Assembly (NCBI RefSeq): GCF_036568665.1
Contig: NZ_DATCSD010000355.1
Coordinates: 1 to 14,766 of the forward strand
Length of the DNA stretch: 14,766 nucleotides
Source: Ohtaekwangia sp036568665
Lineage (GTDB): Bacteria > Bacteroidota > Bacteroidia > Cytophagales > Cyclobacteriaceae
Direction of reading: 5' to 3'
Below the pieces are notes generated by a model. That model worked only from the letters and a program-made list of their open reading frames with translations, ran no database searches and was not told the DNA's origin. The position numbers and the translations under genes are program-made. Shown piece by piece: positions 12,835-14,766 of the stretch (positions are counted from its first letter, which is position 1; the number at the start of each line of letters is the position of its first letter).

Positions 12835-13944
12835 TCATTTTATTATCTTCAACGGAGGAAGATTCCCTAAAGCATATTCTTCCAATACTGGACGCACTTT
12901 ATTCCAATTGTCAGTAATACTGAAGATATAGTCAGTTGATTCTTTAGTATAACTATTTCTATAAATATCCCAGTTCGCCTCTTGAAAAGTGATTTCCGAA
13001 AACGCGTCCTCAGCCGCTTTAGTAGACTCTATAATGTCTTTAACTACGCTTGGAATCAGTTCCTTTCCATATTTTAGTTCGAACAACGTTACAATGTTTC
13101 CAGCAATTAAAGCCATCCTAATTGAAGAAGGCGGATGACTTAATTTTTTTGCATCCTCAACAGCGTATTGTCTATATCCAAATAATCTAAATAATGAATA
13201 GATAGAAAAAACCCATATCGGTAAAATAGTTGACCAGTCCTTGAAGGCAAATCTAAATATCTCGTTTACTTGTTTCGTATCTTTCAAATTTGACGCGATA
13301 ATATTTAGAGATCTGTTAGTCGCAAAACTGTCTGCATCCATTTCTAAAGTTTGAGAAACATCTGAGGGAAGTTTTGATCTTTGACTTAAGTTATCAAATT
13401 CACGCCAGTAAAAATTATTCTCAATAAGACTCGCAAGATATCCAACATGCCCTCGCAAAATGTGAGCAATTTCATGGTAAATTAAAAAATCAAATGCATG
13501 ATTTGTGCATAATATTGCAAACTCAAGTCGCAACTTGTCTTGCGGTATAGCTATGTCTTGATTATCGAATCTAAATGTTATTTTATCATAAATATTAATG
13601 TATGCTTTTAAAATTTTCTTATGGTCTGTTTCTAATTGGTTGTTGCCGATTTTAGGCCATACAGACTTTGAAGCCAACATCTTCATAAACATATCGTAGA
13701 TAAGAAAATAACTACCGAGGTTTATGCCAATGAAGTAATTCCCTTTATATTTGGTCGCTGCTGCATTTAAGCTATCGTTCTCGATAAAATCCAAATGTAT
13801 TTCAGGCAGGTTCGGGTAGGAATGCTTCAAGAAAGTGTTAACTGCCGAGAAACGTCTCCTTATATCAGTAAATAAATCGATCTCACTTTTGGCTCTGCCG
13901 CCATCGCGACGGAAGGCTTCATCGAATTCATATTCTTTCTGCAT
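12835..13944 (-). CDS. HExxH zinc metallopeptidase, possibly Lit/U49- or M48-like
   Basis: 369 aa. 'YHEIAHILRGH' (residues 156-166) supplies the zinc-binding HExxH, with a further His166. 'TLEMDADSFATN' (199-210) supplies a downstream Glu201 and the Asp-rich motif seen in gluzincins. The N-terminal region has beta-prone 'GNYFIGINLGSYFLIY'. One hydrophobic stretch near 241-256 may be buried or membrane-associated. Lit-type U49 peptidases cleave EF-Tu during phage infection and block the phage, so a defence role is possible. M48-like or ImmA-like housekeeping roles are alternatives. The gene is more AT-rich than the module, reads toward it, and seems to be separate cargo. Confidence 0.7.
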   Translation of the reverse strand: MQKEYEFDEAFRRDGGRAKSEIDLFTDIRRRFSAVNTFLKHSYPNLPEIHLDFIENDSLNAAATKYKGNYFIGINLGSYFLIYDMFMKMLASKSVWPKIGNNQLETDHKKILKAYINIYDKITFRFDNQDIAIPQDKLRLEFAILCTNHAFDFLIYHEIAHILRGHVGYLASLIENNFYWREFDNLSQRSKLPSDVSQTLEMDADSFATNRSLNIIASNLKDTKQVNEIFRFAFKDWSTILPIWVFSIYSLFRLFGYRQYAVEDAKKLSHPPSSIRMALIAGNIVTLFELKYGKELIPSVVKDIIESTKAAEDAFSEITFQEANWDIYRNSYTKESTDYIFSITDNWNKVRPVLEEYALGNLPPLKIIK

Positions 13945-14006
13945 TTACAACTGACTTAAAAATTAATTCGATATTTTGCTGCTCATAACCTTGTCAACGG
14001 CATTGT

Positions 14007-14090
14007 GCATAACGTTTATGTATAAGCCGTGGCGCTAAGCAAACGTTAAAAAATGTCCTCCTTATCAGCGCCATGGATTATACATTTTGT
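14007..14090. other. attC-like recombination site (imperfect hairpin), truncated by intron
   Basis: Arms 14018-14036 and 14067-14085 are complementary at 17 of 19 positions, with one mismatch (G14026) and one G-T pair, around a 30-nt variable loop. Outside the stem is an unpaired GTTT/TTT spacer. The outer GCATAAC (14007-14013) resembles an R'' box, whose partner would begin GT at 14089-14090 and is then cut off by the intron. This follows the attC plan: outer boxes, unpaired spacer, inner stem with an extrahelical base, and a loop. No integrase or second site is visible, so it could instead be an ordinary intergenic hairpin. Confidence 0.45.
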
Positions 14091-14370
14091 GTGTGCCCAG
14101 CATGGGCAAAGTATCGAAGATATCGAATATTCCAGAGAGTGCAAGTCTCTCACAGGCGAGTTGGTGAAGCCTGTTAGTAAGTCGCAAGGTGGTTTGCTGC
14201 GAGGCATGCACTGAAGGAAGCGAGACTACAAACTCCGGTACTGACGAACAGGAACGGTATACTAGGCTGGCGAAGGAGGATAAGTGAGCACAACTTCACA
14301 AGTCCATGAGCATCAACCCTCACAGGTAATTCAAGTTAGCGTAGTGTGCACAGCGATTTATGAGCCGCGT
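14091..14370 (+). ncRNA. 5' fragment of a group II intron, no reverse transcriptase
   Basis: The 5' end GTGTGCCCAGCATGGGC fits the GUGYG start of bacterial group II introns. Domain I-type segments follow: 'GAGTGCAAGTCTCTCACAGG' (14140-14157 region), 'CTGAAGGAAGCGAGAC' (about 14211-14226), 'CTCCGGTACTGACGAACAGG' (about 14233-14252) and 'TTAGCGTAGTGTGCACAGCG' (about 14336-14355). The intron-encoded protein and the domain V/VI catalytic hairpins are absent, so it is truncated and cannot splice. The 3' limit given is approximate. The exon ends in TTGT, the site reported for class IIC introns that enter attC sites. Confidence 0.7.
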
Positions 14371-14380
14371 TTTTCCCGTC

Positions 14381-14409
14381 AGTGGGTAGTCCTATCACTC
14401 ACTTTTTTT
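14381..14409 (+). terminator. Terminator-like hairpin at the end of the intron fragment
   Basis: AGTGGGTAG (14381-14389) can pair with CTATCACT (14391-14399 region) with one bulge and a G-T pair, followed by a T7 run at 14403-14409. It would end rightward transcripts through the intron fragment. It could instead be part of the intron's altered domain IV. Confidence 0.4.
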
Positions 14410-14419
14410 ACATAGTATG

Positions 14420-14437
14420 GAAAGACTCCAAGTATAT
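14420..14437 (+). repeat. 18-bp direct repeat, right copy
   Basis: An exact copy of 12455-12472, located 10 bp after the T run that ends the intron fragment. The bases on either side differ from those at the left copy. See the left copy for interpretation. Confidence 0.75.
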
Positions 14438-14496
14438 CTGATTATTGTCAATAGCTTGCACGTTCAGGTGAAGCTATTTCAGGTAAAGGCATTACT

Positions 14497-14766
14497 TTAT
14501 TTTTTCAATTTTCGGCGACCTGTTGGTGGGTTCCAATTGAATCCAATACCATCAAGGAGATCGTATCGATCCTTCGAAATACTCCCTGCATGGTAGGCTT
14601 CCCGTTGATGTTTCGCCCAGGTGTGTAAGGGGCGATATTCTGTCGTTGTCGTTGGTATTTGAAGATGTCCGAATTTCTTTTTGAAAGTTACAAGCTCTTG
14701 AAATTTTTCAGTCCACACGTTTTGAAAACTAAAGGAAAGATTCAATCCAATCTTGGTCAATAATTG
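14497..14766 (-). CDS. C-terminal part of a helicase-associated-domain protein (partial)
   Basis: The frame is open to the right edge of the window and stops at 14497-14499, so only the C-terminal 89 codons are visible. They hold one helicase-associated (HA) repeat: 'VWTEKFQELVTFKKKFGH', 'LHTWAKHQREAY', 'ISKDRYDLLDGIGFNWNP'. The conserved Trp, the 'L..W...QR' and the 'L..iGF.W' are all present. The first residues ('LLTKIGLNLSF') look like the end of a preceding HA repeat, so the gene is probably longer. HA repeats often follow superfamily 2 helicase domains or occur in tandem alone. It is host-like or integron-cassette cargo, on the same strand as the metallopeptidase. Confidence 0.75.
   Translation of the reverse strand, partial: QLLTKIGLNLSFSFQNVWTEKFQELVTFKKKFGHLQIPTTTTEYRPLHTWAKHQREAYHAGSISKDRYDLLDGIGFNWNPPTGRRKLKK

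Noticed and set aside
14091..14496. Complete, mobile group II intron
   Set aside because: There is no reverse-transcriptase frame and no domain V hairpin within the window, so only the 5' part is present.

Overview
The window most likely comes from a member of the Bacteroidota, possibly a Chitinophagales-type genome. The support is indirect: A-rich leaders in place of strong Shine-Dalgarno sites, a TAnnTTTG-type promoter box, a GH108 lysozyme of the type common in this phylum, and helicase-associated-domain and group II intron remnants. No rRNA, tRNA or CRISPR array was seen.

Layout. Positions 1-333 hold the broken or partial end of a gene whose second half resembles a beta-propeller protein. 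A strong terminator follows at 463-501, and a four-copy, exactly 20-bp-periodic repeat array at 778-848. From 888 to 12288 a tight run of genes reads left to right. In order they are: a small basic membrane protein, a membrane-anchored LEA_2-like protein, a 697-aa protein with a transglutaminase/papain-like Cys-His-Asp domain plus membrane-seeking segments, and a Gly-rich membrane protein. Then, after a separate leader with a perfect hairpin, come a capsid-like 242-aa protein, two smaller proteins related to it, and a fourth beta-rich protein. These are followed by a coiled-coil protein, a 59-aa protein, a membrane protein with a single annexin-like repeat, a membrane protein with a peptidoglycan-binding domain, a GH108 muramidase, a YkuD-like protein with a C-terminal membrane anchor, and a beta-helix spike. 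One small antisense ORF (9521-9739) interrupts the run.

Interpretation (inference). The run looks like the virion and lysis module of a tailless, probably membrane-containing virus integrated in a Bacteroidota genome, or of a domesticated particle. Three adjacent proteins share two sequence motifs and look like duplicated single jelly-roll capsid or vertex proteins. At least six proteins have membrane segments. Three act on or bind peptidoglycan, and a beta-helix protein would provide receptor recognition. No terminase, portal, tail tube, tape measure, packaging ATPase, replication gene or integrase was recognised, so the element is either split from those genes or defective/domesticated.

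Right flank. Positions 12289-12834 are non-coding and rich in inverted copies of AAGTATAT, with a promoter-like site. Next comes a minus-strand HExxH metallopeptidase possibly related to the Lit/U49 or M48 group (12835-13944). Beyond it is an attC-like imperfect hairpin ending in TTGT, immediately followed by the 5' part of a group II intron, consistent with a class IIC-attC intron inserted in an integron attC site. An exact 18-bp direct repeat (12455-12472 and 14420-14437) brackets this block. The window ends inside a minus-strand gene with a helicase-associated domain.
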